Source of the DNA: Urechidicola croceus
GTDB taxonomy: Bacteria; Bacteroidota; Bacteroidia; Flavobacteriales; Flavobacteriaceae
Length of the DNA: 64,000 bases
Direction of reading: 5' to 3'
Assembly (NCBI GenBank): GCA_905181865.1
Contig: CAJIZG010000005.1
Location: 1 to 64,000 of the forward strand
Part shown: piece by piece, positions 54,384 to 64,000 of the stretch
How the letters are laid out: the number at the start of each line of letters is the position of its first letter
How positions within the stretch are numbered: the first letter of the stretch is position 1
The notes under the pieces: model-generated
The model's input: the letters and a program-made list of their open reading frames with translations, nothing else
What the model was told of the DNA's origin: nothing
The model's database searches: none
Program-made: the position numbers and the translations under genes

Positions 54384-55561
54384 ATGAAAGACGATTTATT
54401 TCAAGCACCAGATTACTGCAATTTAGATGAATTATTGTCTGATAAGCAGAAGTTAGTTAGAGATACGGCAAGAAAATGGGTGAAACGAGAAGTAACACCG
54501 ATTATTGAGGAATCTGCACAAACGGCAACTTTTCCAAAATAAATTCTTGGTGGTTTCGCGGAAATTGGTGCGTTCGGACCCTATATTCCCAAAAATTATG
54601 GTAGAGCGGGATTAGATCTAATTTCATACGGACTTATAATGCAAGAACTAGAACGCGGAGACTCTGGAATAAGATCTACTGCCTCAGTGCTATCTTCATT
54701 AGTTATGTACCCTATTTTTAAATATGGATCTGAAGAGCAAAAACAAAAATACTTGTCCAAATTAGCCCGTGGGGAATATATTGGTTGCTTTGGTCTAACA
54801 GAACCTAATCACGGGTCAAACCCTGCTGGATTGGAAACAAAATTTCAAGATTTGGGGGATCATTATTTGTTAAATGGGTCTAAACTATGGATCTCAAATG
54901 CTCCTTTTGCCGATATTGCCATTGTCTGGGCTAAGGATGAAAACAATAGAGTTCATAGATTAATAGTTGAACGCGGTATAGAAGGGTTTTCAACTCCTGA
55001 AACTCATCATAAATGGTCATTGAGAACTTCTGCAACTGGTGAATTAATTTTCGTCAATGTAAAAGTTCCCAAAGAAAATATTCTCCCAAAGAAAAATGGA
55101 GTAGGGGCAGCTCTAGGCTGTTTAGATTCTGCTCGTTTCGGAATCGCATGGGGCGCTATTCGTGCTGCTATGGACTATTATGATACCGCATTATGATACG
55201 CTAAAGAAAGGATCCAGTTCGGAAAACCAATTGCTACTTTTCGACTACAACAGAAAAAACTGGCAGAAATGATAACAGAAATTACCAAAGCGCAATTACT
55301 AGCCTGGAGGTTAGGAGTGTTAAGAGATCAGAACAAAGCAACATCTACGCAAATCTCTATGGCCAAAAGAAATAATGTTGACATGGCGTTAAAAATTGCT
55401 AGAGAATCTAGACAAATTTTAGGCGCAATGGGAATCTCTGGAGAGTATTCCATCATGCGACATATGATGAATTTAGAAAGTGTTATAACTTATGAAGGCA
55501 CCCATGACATTCATTTATTGATTACAGGAATGGATATTACTGGGGAAAACGCTTTTAACTA
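54384..55561 (+). pseudogene. Acyl-CoA dehydrogenase (glutaryl-CoA type), two nonsense codons
   Basis: The whole 393-codon frame is free of shifts but has TAA at codon 53 (54540-54542, in FPK-stop-ILGGFAEIG) and TGA at 55194-55196 (after YYDTAL, before [10 protein letters not shown]). At both sites a C to T change (CAA, CGA) would give the family residue. The rest is intact: GLTEPNHGSNPAG flavin loop, WSLRTSATGELIF, and the catalytic Glu in [12 protein letters not shown]. Overall closest to glutaryl-CoA dehydrogenases (lysine/tryptophan breakdown). The open frames 54639-55196 and 55269-55562 are fragments of it. Confidence 0.9.
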
Positions 55562-55567
55562 GTGAAT

Positions 55568-58500
55568 TTATCTTATTATTATTTTTTTAGATATTATACC
55601 CTCAGAAGTTTCAAGTATTAAAAAATAAACCCCATTAGAAAAATGGATATCAAGAGTTGTACCTCCACTATTTATTCCATCATTCCATGTCTTCATAATT
55701 TGACCTAATGAATTGAACAGTAAAATTTGATTTACACTTAATTTCATATCTTTCTGAATGACTAACTCTTCGCCTCCTTTTTTAACTGAAACTTTTAGTT
55801 TACTTATTTTTCTCTGATACTTTATACGTCTATTATTTCGCTCCTGAAAAACTATTGAGAATCTGTTTTTATGCTCTCCGGGCTCTAAAATTGTCTCGAA
55901 AGTTGCATCTGTTATTTCAAATATTTCCCCTCTATTTTGATGATCTTTTAAGTACACTTTAATCCTTTTGTCAAAGTTTTCGAAACTCTCAACGTAAATT
56001 CTTTGAATCTTTCCTTTTCCGTTTTCATCAATAATAATCGAAATTGGAATTTCCCTTTCTTTGACGAATTCGCCAAAAGATTGAATAACAAAATCTCTTT
56101 CATCTTGAACAAATAATGCGTCATTTGATAAATAATCACTTGGAACAGCATCATAACCGTAATCAATATCATCAGAAGCACCTTCCAAAAAAGCAAGCAA
56201 TAATGCTCTTTTATATCCGTCTGACCCTTCAAAAACAAATCTGATTCTTTTAATACCAATATTAGCCGTTTCTTTAAATTTCACTTTATCCTTAGAGCCT
56301 TTAATAAACAATGACTCTCCAAGATCTTCCTTTACAAATAAGCGTTGACTATTTTTAAATACTACATCACCTCCGTAACTTAGTATCGGTTTTCCATCTT
56401 CATCTACATCATGTTTTTGAATTACAAAAAAACCTTGTCCTACTGGTATATATCGTTTTGGAACTTTTGATCCCTTTCCAATTTGACATATATCTGGGTG
56501 TGAGGGTGCAGCCACACCTCCAGCCTTGTTCAGAATTCCGTATCCTCCCTGATACGATTTTAAGACGTGACTATCTCCTCCCCAATGTTCCCAAAAATAA
56601 AGTTGTCCATTGATTGAATTTTCATTGTCATCTATAAATGTATGTGCATCAATTGCAGAGGGAAATGGATTTCCAGCTAAAGAAATCCTAGGGTTTACAT
56701 CACTATCAAAGGAAACCTCAAAATTAGTATGAATCAAATCACCTCCTCTTATTCCATTTGATATGGGTGCGTTATTAGGTTTCCCTAAAAAAACATAATT
56801 TTGTGCACTAATAATGGCCTTGTCTCCAGACGTGCCCTTCATGGAGTAGCCTTCAGTAACATGTAACTTCTTACTTCCACTTTCATTTCCGGATCCTACC
56901 CATTCCCAATTTGTGTAATCGTTCGTTTGCGTATTTACAAACCGCCATAACCAATAGGAAGATAGTTTTAATTCGGACATAGAGCCTCCATCTGAATAAT
57001 ACGGATCATTCTTAGGGCCAAAAGAAATATTTCTAGAACTGGCATTTGGAATCGTCCCGTCAAAAAGCACCTCTTTTAAATAAAACTCTTTATTATTTTC
57101 TATAGAATTAATCAGACTAACTGGTGAACTCCAATAATTATAAGTATAACTATTGGCCGATCCCTGTTGATCTCGCTCTATATGTCCCAAACTGCTAACA
57201 TCTAAATAACTATTTGTTGTTTGAACTAATTGAGATCCGCCATTTAAATCAATAACCCCATCCAGTTTTAGATACCAATCATTGTTTAAAAATGTATCAT
57301 CATTTAACTTTACGGTAATTCCTGAATCTATTAATAACCCAATATCTGAATGATCAACGTCCAAAGTTATGTTGTGCTTAACATGAGTAATTGACCAATC
57401 AATTTCTTTTACGTCTTCGCCTCTAACATCATTATTTTGGCTTACTGCAATTCCCAAATCTAAATTATGCAATAGATATTCTGTTGTAAAAGGCATAGGA
57501 GCCGTTTCTTTCCTTATATCTTTTATATTGAAACACTTGGCAGTATAAGAACTAGAGTACTCATCTATCACTAATTCAGATTGGGCTCGATCATCAATAA
57601 TATCATCTTGATATATATCCATTCTATAATACCTTACTAGATTGGACCATGGAATATCAATATCAAATGGTATTATTTCTCCAAGTAAGTTGCCATTGTT
57701 TTTAATTTTCTGATAAACAATCTTTTGCAGTTGTAACTCTGTTAATGTAATATCAAAAACTCGAACTTCTTCTATTCCTCCAAAAAAATATTCAGCATCC
57801 AAAGAGGGGTTTTTAGCCATCGTAAAAAGAGAAGAGTCTGATCCTAAATTAGAAGAAACAGATGCGTTAGACGCAACGTTCGCACCATTAATATATAGTT
57901 TTAAACTACGCGTATTTCCATTAAATATTGCTGCAACATGAATCCATTGACGCGTGCTTAAAATTATGCCACTTATAATCGATGTGCCATTAATTGTAGT
58001 TTCTAATTCCTTTGAACTATTCAGTTTAATATTAAAACTGTCTTGACCTAAGATAAATCCGGTTGAATTAAATGCATCATCTATATTTATCCAGGCCATA
58101 AGAGTTGCCTGACTGTCATTATTTAAAATGTTTTCATCCTGGACATAGTCATTTCGTCCATCAAAATGAACATATAAGTTGGTATTTAAATTCCTTGGAG
58201 AACCAAAAATAGCATCATTCGTATCGAATACGTCTACAATGCCATCTCCATCAGCATCTGATATATCATCAATTGCTCCGTCATTGTTTGCGTCCAAACT
58301 TCCATACAGCGTTGAATAAATATCATAAACGCCATTGTTATCGCTATCGAGATCAATATAGTTGGGTAGGTTGTCTGTTATTGGTTCTAGCGTATGATAG
58401 GGGTCTTCTTGACCTGTATTCCCATATAATCCATCAATGTGTTCATATACATCTTGTATTCCGTCTCCAAATAATTCTAATACAACATCATCATTGGTGT

Positions 58501-59635
58501 CTTTCTCTCTGAATAGTTCCGATTCTGGATAATCACCAGTGCCATCACCTGTGATGTCGGCATCTCCATTTTCATAATTGACCTCTTTATTAGAATTACC
58601 CGCCTGCGATTCATCGATATCAAAAAGTGTGTCATTATCGCTATCCAAATCAAGATAATCTGGAGTTAAATCGCCATCCGTATTTAAAGTAACATACGTT
58701 AAACCAATAGCATCATGCAATCCATCAGCATTATCATCGAACCAAGTCAAGCTATTTGAATAATCTATATACCCTGAACCGTTATTTAAATGTCCCAATC
58801 CAGATTCTACTACATCCGGAATTCCATCATCATCAGAGTCCAAATCAAAAACATTTGCAATCCCGTCATTATCTGTATCGCAAAAAGATTGTGAATTCCC
58901 ATAATTTACAACGTGACTAATTGGACTGTTTTGACAACTTAACTCTTCGTTGTCATCCAAAATTCCATCATTGTCATCGTCGATATCAATATTATTAAAG
59001 ATGCCGTCACTATCACTATCAAAATAACCTGGTTCTTCACTTTGAATTCTAATATCATCAATTCTAAAGTGCTCTGCGTCTGCACTATTTTTAAGCCTAA
59101 TAATAACTTTAATCATCAAGCCATTTAAACCTGCTTGATACATTGTTCTTTCATTAAAGTCATCTGTATTTAATCCATTGACAGCAAAAGAAATTTCAAC
59201 TCCAAAACCAGCACCTGTATCAATCGAATAATAAGCGTTGACATAATCAAACGATTCTAAATCTCCTATTTCTGAAACACGAAAACTCAAACTTATATCT
59301 GTATATGCAGAAATGTCGATGGATTCTGTTGTAAAAACTTGTTCATTCCAATTAGAATCTTTCAACTCCAATTGGTTGTTTACAATCTTAAAGTAATCGT
59401 CTGGATCAATTGCATTAATATCTGGAGTTGTTGTGATTATCCATCTATTTCCAAACCCCACTATAGTCCCGTCTGTATAGGAATTAAAATCCTCCAACCA
59501 TATTGGTGTTTGTGCAATAATAGGCGATGTTAACAAACATAAAAAAATGAAACACATATACCTTTTCTGAATTCTAATTAAATTCAAAATATACAATGCG
59601 CTGGAATACCATCCCCAAATCAATTCTGAAATCAT
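55568..59635 (-). CDS. Secreted T9SS protein with calcium-type repeats and LamG domain
   Basis: 1355 residues. Signal peptide near residues 27-42 (CFIFLCLLTSPIIAQ), so the true start may be the ATG at 59557; the first 26 residues are doubtful. A jelly-roll-like region follows, then about ten D-x-D-x-D-G repeats (DSDSDGIFNNIDIDDDNDG, DTDNDGIANVFDLDSDDDG) of thrombospondin-3 type, then a LamG/concanavalin domain (YVHFDGRNDYVQDENI, WIHVAAIFNGNTRSLKLYIN). The last 80 residues are a T9SS type A sorting domain (LSVNQILLFNSLGQIMKTW, SNGVYFLILETSEGIISKKI). Exported to or through the outer membrane; ligand unknown. Confidence 0.9.
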   Translation of the reverse strand: MISELIWGWYSSALYILNLIRIQKRYMCFIFLCLLTSPIIAQTPIWLEDFNSYTDGTIVGFGNRWIITTTPDINAIDPDDYFKIVNNQLELKDSNWNEQVFTTESIDISAYTDISLSFRVSEIGDLESFDYVNAYYSIDTGAGFGVEISFAVNGLNTDDFNERTMYQAGLNGLMIKVIIRLKNSADAEHFRIDDIRIQSEEPGYFDSDSDGIFNNIDIDDDNDGILDDNEELSCQNSPISHVVNYGNSQSFCDTDNDGIANVFDLDSDDDGIPDVVESGLGHLNNGSGYIDYSNSLTWFDDNADGLHDAIGLTYVTLNTDGDLTPDYLDLDSDNDTLFDIDESQAGNSNKEVNYENGDADITGDGTGDYPESELFREKDTNDDVVLELFGDGIQDVYEHIDGLYGNTGQEDPYHTLEPITDNLPNYIDLDSDNNGVYDIYSTLYGSLDANNDGAIDDISDADGDGIVDVFDTNDAIFGSPRNLNTNLYVHFDGRNDYVQDENILNNDSQATLMAWINIDDAFNSTGFILGQDSFNIKLNSSKELETTINGTSIISGIILSTRQWIHVAAIFNGNTRSLKLYINGANVASNASVSSNLGSDSSLFTMAKNPSLDAEYFFGGIEEVRVFDITLTELQLQKIVYQKIKNNGNLLGEIIPFDIDIPWSNLVRYYRMDIYQDDIIDDRAQSELVIDEYSSSYTAKCFNIKDIRKETAPMPFTTEYLLHNLDLGIAVSQNNDVRGEDVKEIDWSITHVKHNITLDVDHSDIGLLIDSGITVKLNDDTFLNNDWYLKLDGVIDLNGGSQLVQTTNSYLDVSSLGHIERDQQGSANSYTYNYWSSPVSLINSIENNKEFYLKEVLFDGTIPNASSRNISFGPKNDPYYSDGGSMSELKLSSYWLWRFVNTQTNDYTNWEWVGSGNESGSKKLHVTEGYSMKGTSGDKAIISAQNYVFLGKPNNAPISNGIRGGDLIHTNFEVSFDSDVNPRISLAGNPFPSAIDAHTFIDDNENSINGQLYFWEHWGGDSHVLKSYQGGYGILNKAGGVAAPSHPDICQIGKGSKVPKRYIPVGQGFFVIQKHDVDEDGKPILSYGGDVVFKNSQRLFVKEDLGESLFIKGSKDKVKFKETANIGIKRIRFVFEGSDGYKRALLLAFLEGASDDIDYGYDAVPSDYLSNDALFVQDERDFVIQSFGEFVKEREIPISIIIDENGKGKIQRIYVESFENFDKRIKVYLKDHQNRGEIFEITDATFETILEPGEHKNRFSIVFQERNNRRIKYQRKISKLKVSVKKGGEELVIQKDMKLSVNQILLFNSLGQIMKTWNDGINSGGTTLDIHFSNGVYFLILETSEGIISKKIIIR

Positions 59636-59834
59636 AGCAAATTTCTATTGGCATTTAAAATTTTTGGGGTCTTAAAGGCAGTCTTATGCTATAAATTTAC
59701 AAATTATTTTTTACTTTAAAAAGCTAATCAATTATACTTTAGTCTATTACTTGAGTTTTTAAAAAAATCAAGCATGGAAAAGTCTCTGTTTTACAAAAAA
59801 TATTGATCATCGCTAACCCAAGTAAAAGAAAGTC

Positions 59835-59858
59835 CTTCTACTTAAAATATAAGAGAAG
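59835..59858 (-). terminator. Possible terminator after the TonB receptor gene
   Basis: On the minus strand CTTCT-CTTA pairs with TAAG-T-AGAAG (one bulge, five-base loop), followed by a T-rich stretch. It lies just beyond the receptor's stop at 59871. The remainder of 59636-59834 shows no gene or clear promoter. Confidence 0.4.
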
Positions 59859-59870
59859 CATTGACTCGAA

Positions 59871-62321
59871 TTAATGTACTATTAATGAAATAATATAACT
59901 CCTTCCGGGAGAACTAATTCCAGAAGCAAACTCTTTGTAGTGTTCATCGAAAACATTATCGATCTTAAACTGTATATCTATAGAATAGTTCAAACTATAT
60001 TTTGAATAAAAATTTAATGTGCTCCACTTTGGTGTTCCTATGTAACTCCCTGTTGCATCATTATATGGAGACTGCTCAATGTTATCAATACCCTCTACTA
60101 AATTATAATCTTCGTAGTCTTTTTTACCATTAAACCTATAGTTTAAAGCGGTTTCAAATCTTCTTTTAGCAAACTTCAATTCTAGGTTCCCATAGAAAGG
60201 AGGAATAGAGGATAACGCCAAATCTGTGTCATACGCCTTTCCTTTTGTAAAGGTAAAACTTCCAGAGGTACTCAAAAATTTGGATAAATAACCATTAATA
60301 CTAAATGTAGAACCTAAAATATAGGCATTATCATGATTCATATTTGCGTAGGTCTCAGCCTCTTCACCGTCATATGTGATTGTTGGACTTCCATTTAACA
60401 AGAAAGGTTCTCTTGAAATATAATTATTTAAGAGCGTATAATATATATTGACTCCTATTTTGAACTTCCTTTCATTCAAATACCGTAACGCTCCAAATTC
60501 CATATTGTAGGCGAACTCTGGCCTTAAATCAATGTTTGGAACGGTAACCTTTCCTTTCTTCTCTCTTATTTTTCCAATATCGTCTATATTTGGAGATCTA
60601 AATCCAGACGATACTATTGAATTCAATTGCCAACTTTTACTAGGTCTATATGCATATCCCATTGTTGCGGTAAAAGCTCCATTTTTTAAATTAATGTCGT
60701 TGTCTGGTAATTGAATAAACGTTTCATCAATCCATTTAGCGTGTAGCCATGTGCTTGTATACCTAATACCAGTATTTAAAGTACCCTTTTCACTTACATC
60801 TTGCCTATAACTTGTATAGATTGCAGCATTGGTATAGGTACTCCCTCCATCTGGATATCTCGATTGCACCCTAAAATCTTCTGAAAATCCCACGACATCA
60901 TTCCCTACAATATCCAGTGTTTTTCCATAAGAATCAGAATCGACATTGTTATGCGCAAATTCAATTCCATAGCTTAATTTTCCTCTCGATTTTTCAGCCA
61001 ATGGCACCGAAAAATCTCCATTAAAACTAAATACATCAACACCCTCAATTCTGTACAATCTTTCTAAACTATTAAACTTTCTCTGTATTCTAGATTCTCC
61101 AAGTTTTTGATAAGCTACTGTAAATACCCCTGTCTCCATCCACTCTTTATTAGGTTGAATATCTAACTGAGTACTAAGCATCATTCTTTCTTGAGGACCA
61201 TAATTCCATTCCGAAAATTTCAATTTACCATCCGACTTCTCCGTTAACTTATCAAATCTTGGTATGTCCGAAGATTCGGAATGCTGAAAATTTAACGTTA
61301 AATTTGAATCTTCAGAAAGTTGAAAATAGAATTTTTGTAAAAAGTCCTTCTGAATATATCCTGTATTCTTTTGAATATTCGGATCTGAATTAATAACTGG
61401 ATTTGAATTGTAATATGTATCTGTATTATCAGAAAACTCATTCACTTTACCCCAATCTTCAAAACCATGACTCCTTTTATTACCCATTTTTAAATCGCCA
61501 AACTCCGTATAGGAAAAACTAGTTAGCGACGCCCATTTTTTAAAAGATAATGAAACACTTCCTTGGTTTGAAACTTCATCATTTACAGAACTATACCGAG
61601 AAATTAAATCTACATCTACTTCCTTCTTGTTCGAAATTTTTGGAGTTTTAGTATAATAATGAATTACTCCTCCTAAAGCATCAGATCCATAAATTACTGA
61701 AGACGGTCCAAAAACAACCTCCATTCGTTCCAAAACAGATGGAGAAACGGTGATTGAACTTTGAAGATGACCTGCCCTATAAATTGCATTATTCATTCTA
61801 ACCCCATCAACCACCAGCAATACTCTATTTGCCTCTAGCCCCCTTAGTACTGGGCTTCCTCCTCCAAATTGGGACTTTTGTACTTTTACCCCAGGTGTAG
61901 CGGCCAACAAATCTGCAGAAGTCTGAGGTGCTAAATCATAAATTTCATCAATTGTGCTAACTTCAACATGTTCTGCAATTCTACTTCTTGATTCTTTTTG
62001 CCTTGAAGATGAAAGAATCACTTCTTCCAGAGATTCTGTTTTTTTATGCAAGAATAGTATACTATCATTTTCGAAAAGTTGTCTCTTTAGGGTCTCCACT
62101 TCAACAAAATACATATGCTGAAAAGAAATAACTTCATTTTTTTCAAACTTCGTCAGATCCGCAATACCATATTTATCAGTATGCATCACATTGGTACTAT
62201 CCTCTCCATGAACTAAACAATGTTGAATTGGAAATTTTGTATCATAGTCTAAAACTGTTACATTTTGACCAACCAAAATCACACACCAAAACATTGCTAT
62301 AATCAATAAAAATCTTTGCAT
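59871..62321 (-). CDS. TonB-dependent outer-membrane receptor (HmuR-like)
   Basis: 816 residues. Signal peptide (FLLIIAMFWCVILVGQ), a short carboxypeptidase-like beta domain (roughly 20-100), the plug with GGGSPVLRGLEANRVLLVVD and GVRMNNAIYRAGHLQSSIT, then a beta-barrel ending with the aromatic terminal strand (GRSYIISLIVH). The plug resembles haem/haemoglobin receptors such as HmuR, but the usual haem-binding His pair was not checked. No haem-uptake partner is near. Starts 1 base after the recO stop. Confidence 0.9.
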   Translation of the reverse strand: MQRFLLIIAMFWCVILVGQNVTVLDYDTKFPIQHCLVHGEDSTNVMHTDKYGIADLTKFEKNEVISFQHMYFVEVETLKRQLFENDSILFLHKKTESLEEVILSSSRQKESRSRIAEHVEVSTIDEIYDLAPQTSADLLAATPGVKVQKSQFGGGSPVLRGLEANRVLLVVDGVRMNNAIYRAGHLQSSITVSPSVLERMEVVFGPSSVIYGSDALGGVIHYYTKTPKISNKKEVDVDLISRYSSVNDEVSNQGSVSLSFKKWASLTSFSYTEFGDLKMGNKRSHGFEDWGKVNEFSDNTDTYYNSNPVINSDPNIQKNTGYIQKDFLQKFYFQLSEDSNLTLNFQHSESSDIPRFDKLTEKSDGKLKFSEWNYGPQERMMLSTQLDIQPNKEWMETGVFTVAYQKLGESRIQRKFNSLERLYRIEGVDVFSFNGDFSVPLAEKSRGKLSYGIEFAHNNVDSDSYGKTLDIVGNDVVGFSEDFRVQSRYPDGGSTYTNAAIYTSYRQDVSEKGTLNTGIRYTSTWLHAKWIDETFIQLPDNDINLKNGAFTATMGYAYRPSKSWQLNSIVSSGFRSPNIDDIGKIREKKGKVTVPNIDLRPEFAYNMEFGALRYLNERKFKIGVNIYYTLLNNYISREPFLLNGSPTITYDGEEAETYANMNHDNAYILGSTFSINGYLSKFLSTSGSFTFTKGKAYDTDLALSSIPPFYGNLELKFAKRRFETALNYRFNGKKDYEDYNLVEGIDNIEQSPYNDATGSYIGTPKWSTLNFYSKYSLNYSIDIQFKIDNVFDEHYKEFASGISSPGRSYIISLIVH

Positions 62322-62322
62322 A

Positions 62323-63048
62323 TTACCTAAATAATGTCTTTAAAACTTCTAACGACTTAGGGGTTCGAAACCCGGTCAAATGTAATTCAAAATATTGAAT
62401 TAAAACCTTCAAAATTTCGTGTCTTTCTGAAGAGTTTAATAATATCTTTTCTAGACTATCAAAATTTATGCCTAACAACAATTTAAATTCTTTTAAGACA
62501 TCTCCTGATAGTACATTCTTGCTTTGAGATAAGTCTTTTGAAAACCGCCCTTCAACGAGATCAAAGTATTCTAATTCCATATTAGATACATCTGGATAAA
62601 ACCCTAAAAATTTAGATAAATTTAGCATAAAAAGTATATGAAAATTTGCCGTTTTGTCGTGAGTATCTAACCATAAAAAAGAGATTTCTAAAAACGTATA
62701 CAAATCTCTGTTTTCCTCCTCTTCCTGCAACGAAACATTTAATATTTCCGCTAAAAAAAACACAATAGCTTGTTTATAAACATCAAAATATATGGAGACA
62801 TAATGATGCAAAGGTTGTACGTCTTTGATACTATTTAATTTTTCATTTTTATTATGATCTCCCGTTAATTCAATTTGAGACAGCGGCTGAAAATATGACT
62901 TTCTAACTTTCCCTTTTTTGGATGATAATACGCCTCGCAAAAGATAAGACTTACACCCTTCGTCCTCTGTAAAGCATTTTACAATTAAATCATTATCTCT
63001 GTATTTTATGGCATTTAGAACTATTGCTTTCGTGGTTACAATCATCAA
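62323..63048 (-). CDS. recO: DNA repair protein RecO
   Basis: Mediator that loads RecA with RecF and RecR. 241 residues: an N-terminal OB fold (VTTKAIVLNAIKYRDNDLIV then KCFTEDEGCKSYLLRGV), then a helical domain. The start is either of two adjacent ATG codons (63048 or 63045). No zinc-finger Cys cluster is apparent, as usual in Bacteroidota forms. It appears transcriptionally linked to the TonB receptor gene (stop and start 1 base apart). Confidence 0.92.
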   Translation of the reverse strand: MMIVTTKAIVLNAIKYRDNDLIVKCFTEDEGCKSYLLRGVLSSKKGKVRKSYFQPLSQIELTGDHNKNEKLNSIKDVQPLHHYVSIYFDVYKQAIVFFLAEILNVSLQEEEENRDLYTFLEISFLWLDTHDKTANFHILFMLNLSKFLGFYPDVSNMELEYFDLVEGRFSKDLSQSKNVLSGDVLKEFKLLLGINFDSLEKILLNSSERHEILKVLIQYFELHLTGFRTPKSLEVLKTLFR

Positions 63049-63176
63049 ATTTCTTTCAAAAGACTATTTAAAACTCAATTCTTTTTAAGCTTATTTTTCT
63101 CTCAAATTAATATGCTAAGATATTTAATCTAATCTAGTATTAAAAAAGTATTAATTTGCAAAAAAAATCAAATCAC

Positions 63177-63650
63177 ATGTCAATTGAAATTGAACGCAAA
63201 TTTTTGGTACTTAACGATTCTTTTAAATCCGAAAGCAATAAAAAGTCCTATATTAAACAAGGTTTTCTCAATTCTAATAAAGATCGCGTCGTACGTATTA
63301 GAATTATTGATGATACTGGATTTATTACAGTTAAAGGAATTTCATCCAAAGACGGAACCTCAAGATTCGAATGGGAAAAGGAAATTTTGCTAAAAGAGGC
63401 TCAAAATCTCCTTATTCTTTGTGAGGAAGGAATTATTGAAAAAAGCAGATATTTCATTAAAATTGACAATTTCACCTATGAAATTGACGTTTTTGAAGGT
63501 ATAAATAAAGGCCTTACTGTTGCTGAAATCGAATTAAATACTGTATTTGAAAAATTTAAAAAACCCCTTTGGATTGGTAAAGAAATAACTGGATTAACTA
63601 AATATTATAATTCAGAATTAAGCAAACACCCATTTACAAAATGGTCTTAA
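63177..63650 (+). CDS. CYTH domain protein (triphosphate tunnel metalloenzyme)
   Basis: 157 residues from the ATG at 63177; an open extension to a TTG at 63156 does not fit the family. The N-terminal ExExK signature MSIEIERKFLV, then basic and acidic strands VRIRIIDDTGFITVKG, RFEWEKEI, and FEGINKGLTVAEIEL, form the closed beta-tunnel that binds triphosphates and a metal ion. Likely a tripolyphosphatase-like or adenylate-cyclase-class enzyme. Divergent from recO. Confidence 0.9.
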   Translation: MSIEIERKFLVLNDSFKSESNKKSYIKQGFLNSNKDRVVRIRIIDDTGFITVKGISSKDGTSRFEWEKEILLKEAQNLLILCEEGIIEKSRYFIKIDNFTYEIDVFEGINKGLTVAEIELNTVFEKFKKPLWIGKEITGLTKYYNSELSKHPFTKWS

Positions 63651-64000
63651 AAAGAAAACTCGAGATGAACAATGCTCAACTCGAGTTATAAATAAATCAA
63701 CCCCAAAGACTTATTTACAATTCAAATGTAACATCATTTTAAATACAAACCTCACTAATTAAATGGTTTATAATAAAAAATATACGAATGGTTTGTTTTT
63801 CTAAACAAATGGAAATAACAACTGGAATTTAAAATAATACTTTGTTTTTATAACCTGAGTTCGATTAATATTTAGGCTCAATTTTTTGGGTAAAAGATAG
63901 GCTTTTATAAAATTAAAGTGTTGAATATCAATTTATTAATCTAAAAATCCATCTATGTTAATCTACCTTAAAATTACAGAAATATTTTGTATTGTTGACG
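63651..64000. other. Intergenic tail with an inverted repeat, no gene seen
   Basis: An 8-base perfect stem AACTCGAG/CTCGAGTT (63657-63664 with 63680-63687) lies just after the CYTH gene. On the minus strand it is followed by a TTTTCTTTTT tract, so it could terminate a gene that enters from beyond 64000, as well as the CYTH transcript. I see no open frame or promoter of substance in 63690-64000. Confidence 0.5.

Noticed and set aside
54384-55561. Stop-codon readthrough or recoding in the acyl-CoA dehydrogenase
   Set aside because: Two different stop codons (TAA and TGA) replace ordinary Gln and Arg codons and no recoding signal is visible. Nonsense mutation is simpler.
58273-58512. Plus-strand open frame inside the T9SS gene
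   Set aside because: Antisense shadow caused by the repetitive D-x-D-x-D-G coding sequence.
58200-59040. Possible repeat array or CRISPR-like periodicity
   Set aside because: The periodicity is at protein level (Asp-rich calcium-type repeats), without identical direct repeats and spacers.

Overview
The window looks like a piece of a chromosome from a member of the Flavobacteriaceae (Bacteroidota), probably marine. The signs are low GC, near-perfect Bacteroidota promoter boxes (TAnnTTTG), a type IX secretion (T9SS) sorting domain at 55568-59635, a TonB-dependent receptor, and housekeeping genes whose protein sequences are of flavobacterial type. The organism and habitat are inferred from these features; no ribosomal RNA gene is present to confirm them.

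Layout: 1-2500 holds tRNA-Leu(CAA), prs, rplY and pth. 2505-12045 is a run of minus-strand genes: queD-like, enoyl-CoA hydratase, MATE exporter, alpha/beta hydrolase and the AddB/AddA recombination nuclease-helicase. 12159-12533 is a decayed TerB-family gene divergent from mfd. 16076-20804 holds an EamA transporter, a conserved unknown protein, dprA, a frameshifted HU-CCDC81/SPOR envelope protein and an acyl-CoA thioesterase. 20824-25180 is a TPR / DUF4292 lipoprotein / EnvC-like operon with a solitary DNA cytosine methyltransferase at its end. 25286-29742 carries two ABC ATPase genes and an exonuclease. 29818-30030 is an unrecognised gene remnant, followed by a PhoB/PhoR-like two-component pair.

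From 31857 to 53762 almost every gene serves surface polysaccharide synthesis: a glycosyltransferase, two different nucleotide-sugar dehydrogenases, a PglF-like dehydratase and PglE-like aminotransferase, the wreck of their sugar-transferase and acetyltransferase partners, a UDP-GlcNAc 4-epimerase, a sulfate-activation (PAPS) operon with a duplicated DUF2061 protein, a TagD-like cytidylyltransferase, an AsnB-like amidotransferase and the dTDP-rhamnose genes. purD and an S41 protease are embedded in it. The parts fit precursors for a uronic acid- or GalNAcA-amide-containing, rhamnose-containing and perhaps sulfated glycan. No flippase, polymerase or sulfotransferase is present in the window, so the assembly genes must lie elsewhere or be lost.

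53771-64000 holds rnpA, an acyl-CoA dehydrogenase pseudogene with two nonsense codons, a 1355-residue secreted T9SS protein with calcium-type repeats and a LamG domain, a HmuR-like TonB receptor, recO and a CYTH-domain enzyme.

The most notable overall feature is gene decay: four clear or probable pseudogene regions plus one frameshifted gene in 64 kb, lying among intact conserved operons. I found no CRISPR array, transposase, integrase or phage gene, and no locus I can confidently call a new defence or biosynthetic system.
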